A stretch of 62,895 bases of DNA, taken from an uncultured Pelagibacteraceae bacterium. Its GTDB lineage: Bacteria; Pseudomonadota; Alphaproteobacteria; Pelagibacterales; Pelagibacteraceae. The notes below the pieces were generated by a model. The model saw nothing but the letters and a program-made list of their open reading frames with translations. It had not been told where the DNA came from and did no database searches. A program made the position numbers and the translations under genes. Below are positions 25,995-34,471 of the stretch, in pieces. Each line of letters opens with the position of its first letter. The stretch's first letter is position 1. The DNA lies in contig CABYPZ010000005.1 of NCBI GenBank assembly GCA_902521005.1, positions 1 through 62,895 of the forward strand, in the 5' to 3' direction.

Positions 25995-27320
25995 TTAACA
26001 ATCTAAAGTGTTTAGTTTTTCCCAATCTGTAATTGGTCTTTTTTTGTCAAAATTTTCGTTTTGATCGAAATCTTCAATTTCTTTTCTTTTAAGTTTTATA
26101 TAACTATTAATAACATCATCACCAAAAGATGATCTTATGATTTTATTTTCATCTAGCTCATCTAAGGATTCTTCAATGTCATTTGGTAATCTTTCTAGAT
26201 TAGGATAATTTTTATAATCGGTATACATGTTGCAAGATAAAGGTTCACCAGGATCAACTTTATTATCCAAACCATATAATCCAGCAGCCATTATACCTGC
26301 TTGCAACAAATAAGGGTTGGTTGATCCATCCATTAATCTTAATTCAAATCTACCAGGGTCTGGAATTCTAATCATGTGAGTTCTGTTGTTCCCAGTATAT
26401 GAGATACTACTTGGAGACCAAGTTGCACCTGATTTAGTAGCAGGTGCATTTATTCTTCTATAACTATTAATTGTTGGATTAAAAAAAGATGATAATGACT
26501 TTGCATTTTTTAATATTCCCCCAACAAAATGATATGCCATTTTACTTAATCCATATCTATCTCCTGTATCTAAAAATTTATTGTTTTTTCCATTCCACAA
26601 AGAGACATGAGCGTGACAACCATTGCCAGTTAAATTTTCAAATGGCTTTGGCATAAATGTTGCTCTTAAACCATGTTTTTCAGCTAAGGATTTTACCATA
26701 AATTTAAAGAAAACATGTCTATCAGCTGTAACTAAAGAGTCGTCATATTCCCAGTTCATTTCAAATTGTCCATTAGCATCTTCATGGTCATTTTGATAGG
26801 GGTTCCAACCAAGTTCAATCATGCTATCACATATTTCTTTTATCAAATCATATCTTCTCATTAATGCTGATTGATCATAACAAGGTTTAGACTGATTATC
26901 TCTAGAGTCCGCAATATTAGAGCCATCCGGTGTTACTAAAAAATACTCACATTCCACTCCAGATTTCATATTTAAATTTTTCTTATTTAACTGTTGAATT
27001 TGATTCTTAAGTATTACTCTTGGAGAAGCCTTAACTTGTTTGCCATTCATCCACAAATCAGATGCTAACCAACCAATTTCCTTGTTCCAAGGTAATTGTA
27101 TTAAACTTTCAGGGTCAGGTATCGCAAACATATCAGAATCAGCTGGTGTCATATCTAACCATGTAGCAAAACCAGCAAAACCAGCTCCATTTTTTTGCAT
27201 ATCATTTATAGCCTGTGATGGAACTAATTTGGATCTTAATACTCCAAAAAAATCTACAAAACTAATTAAAAAATATTTTATTTTTTTTTGCTTAGCAATT
27301 TTAGATAAATTTTTAGCCAT
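25995..27320 (-). CDS. glnT: Type III glutamine synthetase-like ligase (GlnT / gamma-glutamylmethylamide synthetase GmaS family)
   Basis: A 441-residue ATP-dependent ligase of the glutamine synthetase superfamily. IKYFLISFVDFFGVLRSKLVP, GFAGFATWLDMTPAD and MFAIPDPESLIQLPW belong to the GlnT/GmaS group. Active-site segments are the ECEYFLV glutamate site, GQFEMNWEYDD, NGCHAHVSLW and PDPGRFELRLMDGSTNPYL. GmaS joins methylamine to glutamate with ATP, while GlnT uses ammonia; the two are hard to separate by eye. The gene is followed by dpaL (6 bases) and preceded by the Amt set. It is probably the best GmaS candidate in the window. Confidence 0.8.
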   Translation of the reverse strand: MAKNLSKIAKQKKIKYFLISFVDFFGVLRSKLVPSQAINDMQKNGAGFAGFATWLDMTPADSDMFAIPDPESLIQLPWNKEIGWLASDLWMNGKQVKASPRVILKNQIQQLNKKNLNMKSGVECEYFLVTPDGSNIADSRDNQSKPCYDQSALMRRYDLIKEICDSMIELGWNPYQNDHEDANGQFEMNWEYDDSLVTADRHVFFKFMVKSLAEKHGLRATFMPKPFENLTGNGCHAHVSLWNGKNNKFLDTGDRYGLSKMAYHFVGGILKNAKSLSSFFNPTINSYRRINAPATKSGATWSPSSISYTGNNRTHMIRIPDPGRFELRLMDGSTNPYLLQAGIMAAGLYGLDNKVDPGEPLSCNMYTDYKNYPNLERLPNDIEESLDELDENKIIRSSFGDDVINSYIKLKRKEIEDFDQNENFDKKRPITDWEKLNTLDC

Positions 27321-27339
27321 AAATTATCTTAACACAATT

Positions 27340-27501
27340 TTATTTAAAAAGTGATAAAAAGAAATCTTTATAATAAATAGCATTAACAATTATTATTAAT
27401 ATAAATGCTAAAATAACACCATACTTAGCTTTAGGCCATGCAAGCCTTGCCATCTTTGATGGTGTTTTATTTTGATTATTATTTAAATTTTGGTCTGTCA
27501 T
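27340..27501 (-). CDS. Tiny single-span membrane protein (53 aa) beside the ammonium transporter
   Basis: An open frame from the ATG at 27499-27501 to a TAA at 27340 encodes 53 residues. It has a polar N-terminus (MTDQNLNNNQNKTPSK), a basic stretch (MARLAWPKAKY), then one membrane segment (GVILAFILIIIVNAIYY) and a short tail. Charge distribution suggests N-terminus inside. It starts directly after the T-tract of a terminator, so it would be read by partial read-through from the amt unit or from its own promoter. The family is not recognised. Support is its codon-like composition, the plausible membrane topology and the fit between flanking genes. Confidence 0.5.
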   Translation of the reverse strand: MTDQNLNNNQNKTPSKMARLAWPKAKYGVILAFILIIIVNAIYYKDFFLSLFK

Positions 27502-27531
27502 AATAAAAAAGGGCGCAGTTATACTGCGCCC
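27502..27531 (-). terminator. Intrinsic terminator after the amt-73 aa unit
   Basis: GGGCGCAG (27511-27518) and CTGCGCCC (27524-27531) form a perfect 8-bp GC-rich stem with a 5-base loop. On the reverse strand it is followed by six T residues, then ATTA and the ATG of the 53-residue frame. It ends the transcript of the ammonium transporter and the 73-residue protein. Confidence 0.92.
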
Positions 27532-27541
27532 TTAATTTTAA

Positions 27542-27763
27542 TTACCCATCGGTAACATTATTCTTCCAGTCGTTAGCACCTGGTCTTCGTCTAGCAAGTT
27601 CAGAAAGTTTTTCACTTTCTTGTCTTGCAGCGAGCACATGCCAACCAATCCAAATAATAAATCCTAATATTACAAGGATTCCTTCAGATCCTACACCAGG
27701 ATATATAGCACCTTGTACTTCTTCAGCACTTAGATGTTCAATCCAATTAGTTACTGTTGCCAT
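27542..27763 (-). CDS. Small single-span membrane protein (73 aa) co-transcribed with amt
   Basis: A 73-residue protein with one membrane segment (about 28-46, GILVILGFIIWIGWHVLAA) and a charged cytoplasmic-type tail (ARQESEKLSELARRRPGANDW). It starts 11 bases after the amt stop behind a clear AGGAGG-like ribosome binding site and ends just before a strong terminator. No family is recognised. Its tight coupling suggests an accessory subunit or regulator of the transporter, which is inference. Confidence 0.75.
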   Translation of the reverse strand: MATVTNWIEHLSAEEVQGAIYPGVGSEGILVILGFIIWIGWHVLAARQESEKLSELARRRPGANDWKNNVTDG

Positions 27764-27774
27764 AGTATCCTCCT

Positions 27775-29175
27775 TTACCTACTTGATGATGCGACAGACT
27801 TTTCATCTTCTTTCGCAGCTTCCATTATTTCATAGTCAAGACCAGCTAATTCAGCTTCTCTTGGAATTCGAAGTTTACCCATTCCATTAAGAATCTTGGC
27901 TAATATGTAACCAGGTAACATTCCCAGTACAAAAAACATTATTATTGCACCAATAAACATTCCTAGCGGATTGATTGCAGCATAAGTAGTTCCATCCCAC
28001 ATAGCTCCAACACTGTAACCAGATGATGGATAACCATTTAACACGAAACCACAAATGATTAATCCAACAAATCCTGCATAACCGTGTACAGCAACTGCAC
28101 CTACTGCATCATCTATTTTGAACTTACGTTCAACCCAGTAATGCATTTTGTAAGCTATAACTACTCCAATCATTCCAATAATCATTGATTGAATTGGATG
28201 ATATAAGTCGTTACCTGCTGATGCACAAATTATTCCAGCTAGTCCAGAAGAATATGTCCAGAAAGGATCTCCTTTTGAAACAATATAACCAGCTAACAAA
28301 CCTCCTGATAGTGACATCAAAAAGTTGAATGTAATTCCACTAAGAGTAGTTGGTGTTACATAAATATTTGTTGCAGTGAAGAAAGTTACTCCTTCCATTC
28401 CGTATTCAGGACCTAAGTCAAAAATAGGTATATTACAAGCAGCATAGAAACCCCAGAAACCAGTATAAATTAGAAATAATCCAATTGTAACCAACCAAGG
28501 ATTTCTTGGCCCAATGTTTCGTGGTTCACCACTTGATGAAAATTTACCAATTCTTGGACCTAAGACTATCAATATACCTAATGCAAATCCTCCAGCGATC
28601 GCGTGAATTACACCCGATGCATAAGCATCATGATATCCAAGTATTTTTAACATCCATCCGTCAAAGTGCCATCCCCATGCAGCATCAATGGTCCAAAATA
28701 CAGAACCAATTGCTATTGCTAATATTCCAAATGCAAAAGTTGTTATTCTTTCAATTACTGCACCTGAAACAATAGAAGCTGCTGTCCATGAAAATAATAA
28801 AAACGCAGCCCAAAAAACTCCACTTATATGATCACCCAAGTTTACAGCCATTAGTTCACTTGTTGGAACATAGTAAGCGGCACTAAAAGCAGAGTCATCT
28901 GTTATAAGTGCTGCACTTTCGTTCATTATTGAAGGTGCTAGACCAGGCCCAGTTGGGAATGCCCAATATATCCACCATCCAAATAAAAACCACGTTACCG
29001 TTACCAAAGGTATTAGCATTGTGTTTTTCATTAAAGTATGTTGATGATGTTTGTATCGGGAAGCTCCAACTTCGTACATACAGAATCCCACGTGAATTAA
29101 AAACATGAGAACCACTGTTATCCAGTAGTAAAATTCTGTAAATATGGTCGTCAATGCACCAAGTTCGTCAGTCAT
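27775..29175 (-). CDS. amt: Ammonium/methylammonium transporter (Amt family)
   Basis: A 466-residue integral membrane protein with about eleven segments. Family hallmarks are the first pore His region (IDAAWGWHFDGWMLK, YHDAYASGVIHAIAGG) and HGYAGFVGLIICGF for the second pore His. YKHHQHTLMKNTM in the first cytoplasmic loop is also typical. It conducts ammonia/ammonium, and often methylammonium, through the inner membrane. A strong ribosome binding site (GGAGGTTAA before ATG) is present. It lies between a GlnT/GmaS gene and the mgs operon, consistent with recapture of ammonium or uptake of methylamine. No PII (glnK) gene is adjacent. Confidence 0.92.
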   Translation of the reverse strand: MTDELGALTTIFTEFYYWITVVLMFLIHVGFCMYEVGASRYKHHQHTLMKNTMLIPLVTVTWFLFGWWIYWAFPTGPGLAPSIMNESAALITDDSAFSAAYYVPTSELMAVNLGDHISGVFWAAFLLFSWTAASIVSGAVIERITTFAFGILAIAIGSVFWTIDAAWGWHFDGWMLKILGYHDAYASGVIHAIAGGFALGILIVLGPRIGKFSSSGEPRNIGPRNPWLVTIGLFLIYTGFWGFYAACNIPIFDLGPEYGMEGVTFFTATNIYVTPTTLSGITFNFLMSLSGGLLAGYIVSKGDPFWTYSSGLAGIICASAGNDLYHPIQSMIIGMIGVVIAYKMHYWVERKFKIDDAVGAVAVHGYAGFVGLIICGFVLNGYPSSGYSVGAMWDGTTYAAINPLGMFIGAIIMFFVLGMLPGYILAKILNGMGKLRIPREAELAGLDYEIMEAAKEDEKSVASSSR

Positions 29176-29185
29176 TTAACCTCCA

Positions 29186-29199
29186 TTTGTTTAAACAAA
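29186..29199. promoter_or_regulatory. 14-bp palindrome upstream of amt
   Basis: TTTGTTTAAACAAA is a perfect palindrome in the 134-base gap before amt, about 5 bases upstream of the GGAGG of amt. It could be an operator or a hairpin controlling translation. No NtrC or sigma-54 consensus was seen nearby. Confidence 0.3.
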
Positions 29200-29309
29200 A
29201 CATTTGAATATTAATTTAAGGACAAGTTTGTACAATCATTAATAATCTTTTAAATATGCAGATAATTTAAAATCGACAACCTGTGGTGGATTAATTTATT
29301 AGTGGATTC

Positions 29310-29723
29310 TTAAAATTTCCTGTAAGCTTTTTTGAGATCTACCAATGGATGATTTGGAGACATTTGAAATTTTACCAGCAATTCTCTAGCAATCATATCT
29401 CTATCTTGCTGATTGTTTGGTAATTTAATTTTTTTTGGTATAGTTACCCATCCATTTGCATTTCTATCAAATACTGCCGGTCTATCTTCTTCATAACCCA
29501 TATGTACATCTTCAAGCCAGTTGAGATCATCCCATCCCATTGCTTCAATATATTTTTTTAAAAAAGGAGTAAGTCTTGAGTAATCTGGTAATAGATTTAC
29601 ATCGTACCTATAACCAATTGTTTGGCCAATCATCTTTTCTCTCGCTGTTTCTTTTTTTTTTCCTAATTGACCCTTAACTTCTTTGGTTATTTTTTTATTT
29701 TTTTTATTCTTTTTCTTAACCAT
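29310..29723 (-). CDS. Hypothetical protein following the mgs operon (137 aa)
   Basis: A 137-residue soluble protein starting 4 bases after mgsC. The first 30 residues are almost all Lys, Asn and Glu (MVKKKNKKNKKITKEVKGQ). The folded part has IGYRYDVNLLPDY, a Trp-rich stretch MGWDDLNWLEDVHMGYEEDRP and NGWVTIPKKIKLP. No signal peptide or membrane span is present. The Lys-rich start resembles that of MgsC next to it. I do not recognise the family. Position makes it a candidate accessory protein of N-methylglutamate synthase or a specialised enzyme in the same pathway. Confidence 0.7.
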   Translation of the reverse strand: MVKKKNKKNKKITKEVKGQLGKKKETAREKMIGQTIGYRYDVNLLPDYSRLTPFLKKYIEAMGWDDLNWLEDVHMGYEEDRPAVFDRNANGWVTIPKKIKLPNNQQDRDMIARELLVKFQMSPNHPLVDLKKAYRKF

Positions 29724-29727
29724 AAAT

Positions 29728-31131
29728 TTAAATTTTGTGGAAGTCGTCTACTCCAACTGTATGATTTGTACCTGAAAGAGGTACTTTTGCTAAAGCTGAG
29801 GCTTCCATAGTTAAAGCAGCCATATCTTCAGGCTCTAAAGAATGAATATTTGTTTTACCACATGCTCTTGCTAATAGCTGGGCTTCCAATGTCATAGCAT
29901 GCAAATAGTTATATACTCTTAAAGCTGCATCGTCTGGATTTAATCTTTTTCTTAATTTTGGATCTTGTGTAGCAACACCAACCGGACATCTTCCAGTATG
30001 ACAGTGATAACAATGCCCAGCCGGAACACCCATTTCTTTTTCAAAATTTGACTCAGGTATTTCTTTATTACAATTTAAAGCCACCATTGCTCCTGTACCT
30101 ATCGCTATTGCATCTGCACCTAAAGCAAGAGCTTTAGCCATATCTGCGCCATCTCTCACTCCACCAGCATAAATTAATGTAACTTTTCCTGTTTTACCCA
30201 CGTCATCTATTGCTCTTCTAGCCTCTCTTATTGCAGCTATTCCCGGAATACCTGTATTTGCAGCTGCTATATGAGGTCCCGCTCCAGTTGAACCTTCCAT
30301 ACCATCAAGATAAATTGAGTCTGGGTCACATTTTGCAGCCATACGAACATCATCATAAACTTTTGCTGCTCCAAGTTTTAACTGTATTGGAACTTTATTT
30401 TTAGTCAATTCTCTAAGTTCAGCTACTTTTAATGCTAAATCATCTGGGCCTAGCCAGTCAGGGTGTCTTGCCGGAGACCTTTGATCGATACCTGCCGGTA
30501 AAGATCTCATTTCAGCAACTTGGTCAGTTACTTTTTGGCCCATCAAATGTCCACCCATACCAACTTTTTGACCTTGACCAATAAAAACCTCTATTCCATC
30601 TGCAAGTTGAGCGTGATGCGGGTTAAAACCATATCTAGATTGAATACATTGATAATACCATTTTTCAGAATATCTTCTTTCATCAGGTATCATTCCTCCT
30701 TCACCAGAACAAGTGGCACTACCAGCCATAGTTGCTCCTCGTGCTAAGGCAGTTTTAGCTTCATATGAAAGTGCACCAAAACTCATACCAGTAATGTAAA
30801 CTGGAATATCTAATTCAATTGGATTTTCACATCTTGGACCAATTATAGTTTTTGTTTCACATTTTTCCCTATAACCTTCAATAACAAATCTTGTTAGCGT
30901 ACCTGGTAAAAAAACTAAATCATCAAAAGTTGGAATTTTTTTCATTAATGCCATGCCACGCATTCTATATCTTCCTAATTGTGCTTTAATGTGAATATCG
31001 TCTATTACTTCTGGAGTAAAAATTGAATTGTAACCAAGTAAGCTTTTGTTTCTTTTTGCAAATTCTGTTTTTCCATTACCATTTCCGTTTGAATGACCTT
31101 TTGATTTACCATTTTTCTTTTTTTTTGCCAT
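29728..31131 (-). CDS. mgsC: FMN-binding glutamate synthase-domain protein (N-methylglutamate synthase subunit C-like)
   Basis: A 467-residue protein covering the central FMN/Fe-S domain of GltB. The region ITGMSFGALSYEAKTALARGA (about 113-133) begins the barrel, LYAGGVRDGADMAKALALGADAIAIGT-like segments bind FMN, and C374, C377 and C382 in GHCYHCHTGRCPVG form the iron-sulphur site. In stand-alone three-subunit enzymes (MgsABC, GlxBCD) this subunit synthesises N-methylglutamate from 2-oxoglutarate and transferred methylamine. A Lys/Gly/Asn low-complexity start of about 25 residues precedes the domain. It overlaps mgsB by one base. Confidence 0.87.
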   Translation of the reverse strand: MAKKKKNGKSKGHSNGNGNGKTEFAKRNKSLLGYNSIFTPEVIDDIHIKAQLGRYRMRGMALMKKIPTFDDLVFLPGTLTRFVIEGYREKCETKTIIGPRCENPIELDIPVYITGMSFGALSYEAKTALARGATMAGSATCSGEGGMIPDERRYSEKWYYQCIQSRYGFNPHHAQLADGIEVFIGQGQKVGMGGHLMGQKVTDQVAEMRSLPAGIDQRSPARHPDWLGPDDLALKVAELRELTKNKVPIQLKLGAAKVYDDVRMAAKCDPDSIYLDGMEGSTGAGPHIAAANTGIPGIAAIREARRAIDDVGKTGKVTLIYAGGVRDGADMAKALALGADAIAIGTGAMVALNCNKEIPESNFEKEMGVPAGHCYHCHTGRCPVGVATQDPKLRKRLNPDDAALRVYNYLHAMTLEAQLLARACGKTNIHSLEPEDMAALTMEASALAKVPLSGTNHTVGVDDFHKI

Positions 31132-31985
31132 TATATAGCTCCTTTTTTTTCAGTTGGTTCTAATGCATCATAGTTCCATAATTTTTTACCTGAAACCACT
31201 TTAGTCATTTTAGAGACATCATAGTTCTCACCAATTTCAGCTACTTTAAGTTTTCTTTTAAGCCAATCTATATCACTTTTTGTCATAGGTGACTCCACCG
31301 CATCACTACCATATGATCCAATTTTTCCACCTATATATAAAGTTCCATCATACATCGAATCTCCAAGATTTATTCCAACGTCACCTAAAATTACTATTCT
31401 ACCTCTTTGCATCATAAATCCAGTAAAAGCACCTGCGTCTCCACCAATGATTATAGTGCCTCCTTTTTGATCAATTCCAGTTCTAGCTCCGACACTTCCT
31501 TTACAAATTAAATCACCACCTCTAATTGCCGCTCCAAAACAGGATCCAGCATTTTTTTCTATTACTACTTTGCCTGCCATCATATTTTCTGCACATGACC
31601 AGCCAACTCTTCCATTAATTCTAACTGTTGGTCCATCTATTGAACCAACTCCAAAATATCCTAAACTTCCCTCAAAAATTAGATTTAATTTATTGAGTAT
31701 TCCAACTCCTAAACTATGCTTTCCCTGAGGGTTTTTAATAACAATAGTTCCATAACCTTGATTCATTAATTCGTCAATTTTCCTATTTGCTTCCTTACAA
31801 TCTAAGTCCTTAACATCTAAGTCAATTCTTTTATTAAAATCAACATCATAAGTTCCCCAGTAATAAAAATTTTCTGCTTCATCAGGATTAAAAAATTTTT
31901 GTTGAGTTTTTCCTGTTAGGATTTCAGTATGAAGCCCCATTGATTGGGCTTTAGTTTTTTTCTCAGATGTTTTTATATTCGCCAT
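31131..31985 (-). CDS. mgsB: Glutamate synthase beta-helix-domain protein (N-methylglutamate synthase subunit B-like)
   Basis: A 284-residue protein equal to the C-terminal GXGXG beta-helix domain of GltB. Glycine repeats run from about residue 110 to 230, for example GSIDGPTVRINGRVG, GARTGIDQKGGTIIIGGDAGAFTG and GDVGINLGDSMYDGTLYIGG. In MgsABC this piece is a structural subunit that helps form the ammonia or methylamine tunnel. It overlaps mgsA by 13 bases and mgsC by one base, so the three are translated as a unit. Confidence 0.88.
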   Translation of the reverse strand: MANIKTSEKKTKAQSMGLHTEILTGKTQQKFFNPDEAENFYYWGTYDVDFNKRIDLDVKDLDCKEANRKIDELMNQGYGTIVIKNPQGKHSLGVGILNKLNLIFEGSLGYFGVGSIDGPTVRINGRVGWSCAENMMAGKVVIEKNAGSCFGAAIRGGDLICKGSVGARTGIDQKGGTIIIGGDAGAFTGFMMQRGRIVILGDVGINLGDSMYDGTLYIGGKIGSYGSDAVESPMTKSDIDWLKRKLKVAEIGENYDVSKMTKVVSGKKLWNYDALEPTEKKGAI

Positions 31986-32917
31986 ACTTTTACCTCTCCA
32001 TCAAACGGATCATATGTATCTATCTCTTGTGGAAGTAATGATCTAATAGCAATTTCTTCAGATCCCATAGCAACTAAATCGTCAGACTCGTATAATACCA
32101 AAGGTTTCGCAGCCATTGTATCCTTAGCCATTCCCAGTGAATCTTTAGTTGCAACAAAATATGTGAAAACTCCATCTAGACCACTTAAAGAGTCTTTCAT
32201 TCCTTCTTCTAAACTTGCTCCGTCTCTCATTTTTTCTGCAAGATATACAGCTATTAATTCAGAGTCACACTCTGACATAAATCTCATACCTTTATTTTCT
32301 AAAATTCTTCTATTGTTCCAATAGTTAGTTAACTGGCCATTGTGTACAACAGATACATCGCTAAATGGATAGCCCCAAAACGGGTGTGCAGATTTTATAT
32401 CTACTCCTGATTCAGTAGCCATTCTTGCATGACCAATAGCGTGTGTTCCAACTACTTTATCTAGATTATATCTATCACAAACTATTTTTGCATTTCCAAG
32501 ATCTTTAATTACTTCTAAAGATTTACCCATTGATAATATTTCTACTCCTGGAATACTTTCAATTTTTTGTGAAAAATTTAATAAATCTTCCTTATTGTAT
32601 TCAATTTCATATCTTAAGGAATAAGGGAGGACCCTTTCTTCTTTAACAATCTTTGCACCCATTTCTGAAAGATAATTTTCAACTGTTTTTTTTCTTTCGT
32701 CATATACAGATATATCTTCAGCTACAGAAGAACTTCCTTCCCCGACATTTTCACCTACTTTAACTCTCATGATAAAATTCTTTCCCTCAGTATCACCATA
32801 TAAAGCATATCCTGTAGAGTCTTCTCCTCTATGTTTTAAAGCTTGCAACATTCCCTGAAGTTCATGACCAACTTTTGAAGATTTTCCTCTATGAATGAGT
32901 CCCGCAATTCCGCACAT
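31973..32917 (-). CDS. mgsA: Class II glutamine amidotransferase (N-methylglutamate synthase subunit A-like)
   Basis: A 314-residue N-terminal-nucleophile amidotransferase. Cys2 (MCGIAGLIH) is the nucleophile after Met removal; ALKHRGEDSTGYALYG, HARMATESGVD and SVVHNGQLTNYWNNR are the glutamine-binding segments. In MgsABC this subunit releases methylamine from gamma-glutamylmethylamide, or ammonia from glutamine, for the synthase. It starts 18 bases after the glutamine-synthetase-family gene, making the order ligase, mgsA, mgsB, mgsC, unknown 137-residue protein. Confidence 0.88.
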   Translation of the reverse strand: MCGIAGLIHRGKSSKVGHELQGMLQALKHRGEDSTGYALYGDTEGKNFIMRVKVGENVGEGSSSVAEDISVYDERKKTVENYLSEMGAKIVKEERVLPYSLRYEIEYNKEDLLNFSQKIESIPGVEILSMGKSLEVIKDLGNAKIVCDRYNLDKVVGTHAIGHARMATESGVDIKSAHPFWGYPFSDVSVVHNGQLTNYWNNRRILENKGMRFMSECDSELIAVYLAEKMRDGASLEEGMKDSLSGLDGVFTYFVATKDSLGMAKDTMAAKPLVLYESDDLVAMGSEEIAIRSLLPQEIDTYDPFDGEVKVWRI

Positions 32918-32935
32918 ATATTTCCTTTTTATTTA

Positions 32936-34405
32936 CTATGGCAAACAATCTAAATAGGTATCAAGATCCCATTGAGTAGTTGCACCTAAAAATCTTTCCC
33001 ATTCATCATTTTTATACCAATGAAATATTTTATACATTTCATCTGGCATTGCCGATTGTATAATTTTATCCTCCGCTAAACGATCTAATGCTTCCCCAAG
33101 ACTTAAAGGCAATTTTTTAACATCTTTACCAGCTTTTTGAGCTTCATAAATATTTCGAGACTCAGGTTTACCTGGATCGATGTTATTTTTTATTCCATCA
33201 TCGAAAGCTTTTAACAAACTTGCACCCATTAAGTATGGATTATGCATTGAGTCTACTGATCTATATTCAAATCTTCCAGGGGCTGAAACTCTCAGTCCAC
33301 ATGTTCTATTTTGGTAACCCCAATCTGCATAAACGGGAGCCCAAAAACCTTGATCCCAAAGTCTTCTGTATGAGTTAACAGTTGATGAGCCAATTGCCGT
33401 TAAAGCTGGAAGATGTTTCATAACACCTCCAATAGATTTTAATCCAATTTTTCCTGGTAACTGAACATCTTTAGTATCAGGCATAAAAGTATTAGTTCCT
33501 CCTTCAACATAGGTAAATACTTCATCCATTCCTGGTAAAGATTTATGGCCTAGCTTATTTAATTTATCTTTTCCACCGGTCCATAAAGACATGTTAGTAT
33601 GACAACCACTTGCAGAAACTCCCATAAAAGGTTTTGTCATAAAACAAGCAATTAAATTAAATTCTCTTGCCACTTGTGCACAAATTTGTCTATAAGTAGA
33701 TAGTCTATCTGCATTTCTTAATACATCGTCGTACATCCAGTTTAATTCCAATTGTCCTGGAGCATCCTCGTGATCACCTTGTATCATGTCAAAACCCATA
33801 GCTCTTGCATATTCCATAACTTTCATGAAAACAGGTCTTAATGACTCAAATTGATCTATATGGTAACAATATGGTTTTGAAAATCCTTTACCTGTAGGAG
33901 TACCATCATCTTTTCTAGTTAACCACATCATTTCTGGTTCAGTACCAACTCTTAGTTGGTAACCATGTTTTTTCTTAAATTCTTTGGCAATTATTCTTAA
34001 GTTTCCTCTGCAATCCGATGTTAAATGACCACCAGGATTTTCACGCTCTTCTCTATTTCTAAAACAAGTCACAAAAACACGGGCAACTTTTTTATCCCAG
34101 GGTAATTGACAAAAAGTTTCGGGATCAGGTATTCCTACCAATTCTTTAGCTTCAGGTCCGTATCCAATATAATTATTGTGACGATCCAAAAATAAATTTG
34201 CAGTAGCTCCATAAACAAGCTGAAAACCTTTTTCACAAGTTCTTTCCCAATGATCTGCCGGTATTCCTTTTCCTACAACTCTTCCGGTTACAGAAATAAA
34301 TTGGAAAAAAATATAATCAATATTGAGCTCGTTTATTTTTGCTCTAACTTGTTTAACTAATTTTGCTCTACCAGGTTGATTTACGTGTTTTTCTAGATCA
34401 GTCAT
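32936..34405 (-). CDS. Glutamine synthetase-family ligase upstream of mgsABC
   Basis: A 489-residue glutamine synthetase-superfamily protein, diverged from the one at 25995. Segments include NIDYIFFQFISVTGRVVGKGIP, VGTEPEMMWL, GDHEDAPGQLELNWMYDD, SASGCHTNMSLWTGGKD and SAPGRFEYRSVDSMHNPYL. The catalytic glutamates and the metal-binding H-x-N region look intact. It is 18 bases before mgsA in the same direction, the position where a gamma-glutamylmethylamide synthetase would be expected, although its N-terminus is less like known GmaS than the paralogue. The substrate may be ammonia, methylamine or another amine. Confidence 0.8.
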   Translation of the reverse strand: MTDLEKHVNQPGRAKLVKQVRAKINELNIDYIFFQFISVTGRVVGKGIPADHWERTCEKGFQLVYGATANLFLDRHNNYIGYGPEAKELVGIPDPETFCQLPWDKKVARVFVTCFRNREERENPGGHLTSDCRGNLRIIAKEFKKKHGYQLRVGTEPEMMWLTRKDDGTPTGKGFSKPYCYHIDQFESLRPVFMKVMEYARAMGFDMIQGDHEDAPGQLELNWMYDDVLRNADRLSTYRQICAQVAREFNLIACFMTKPFMGVSASGCHTNMSLWTGGKDKLNKLGHKSLPGMDEVFTYVEGGTNTFMPDTKDVQLPGKIGLKSIGGVMKHLPALTAIGSSTVNSYRRLWDQGFWAPVYADWGYQNRTCGLRVSAPGRFEYRSVDSMHNPYLMGASLLKAFDDGIKNNIDPGKPESRNIYEAQKAGKDVKKLPLSLGEALDRLAEDKIIQSAMPDEMYKIFHWYKNDEWERFLGATTQWDLDTYLDCLP

Positions 34406-34442
34406 ATTCTCCCTCTTAGTTTTAAGTATTGAAAGTTAACTG

Positions 34443-34469
34443 AAAAAAAAACATCTGTCCACTCAGATG
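34443..34469 (-). terminator. Intrinsic terminator between the FAD oxidase and the ligase-mgs operon
   Basis: On the reverse strand CATCTG, a 6-base loop and CAGATG are followed by nine T residues (plus-strand 34443-34451). It begins 2 bases after the FAD oxidase stop, so the oxidase can be transcribed separately from the ligase-mgsABC genes, or the operon is attenuated here. Confidence 0.8.
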
Positions 34470-34471
34470 AA

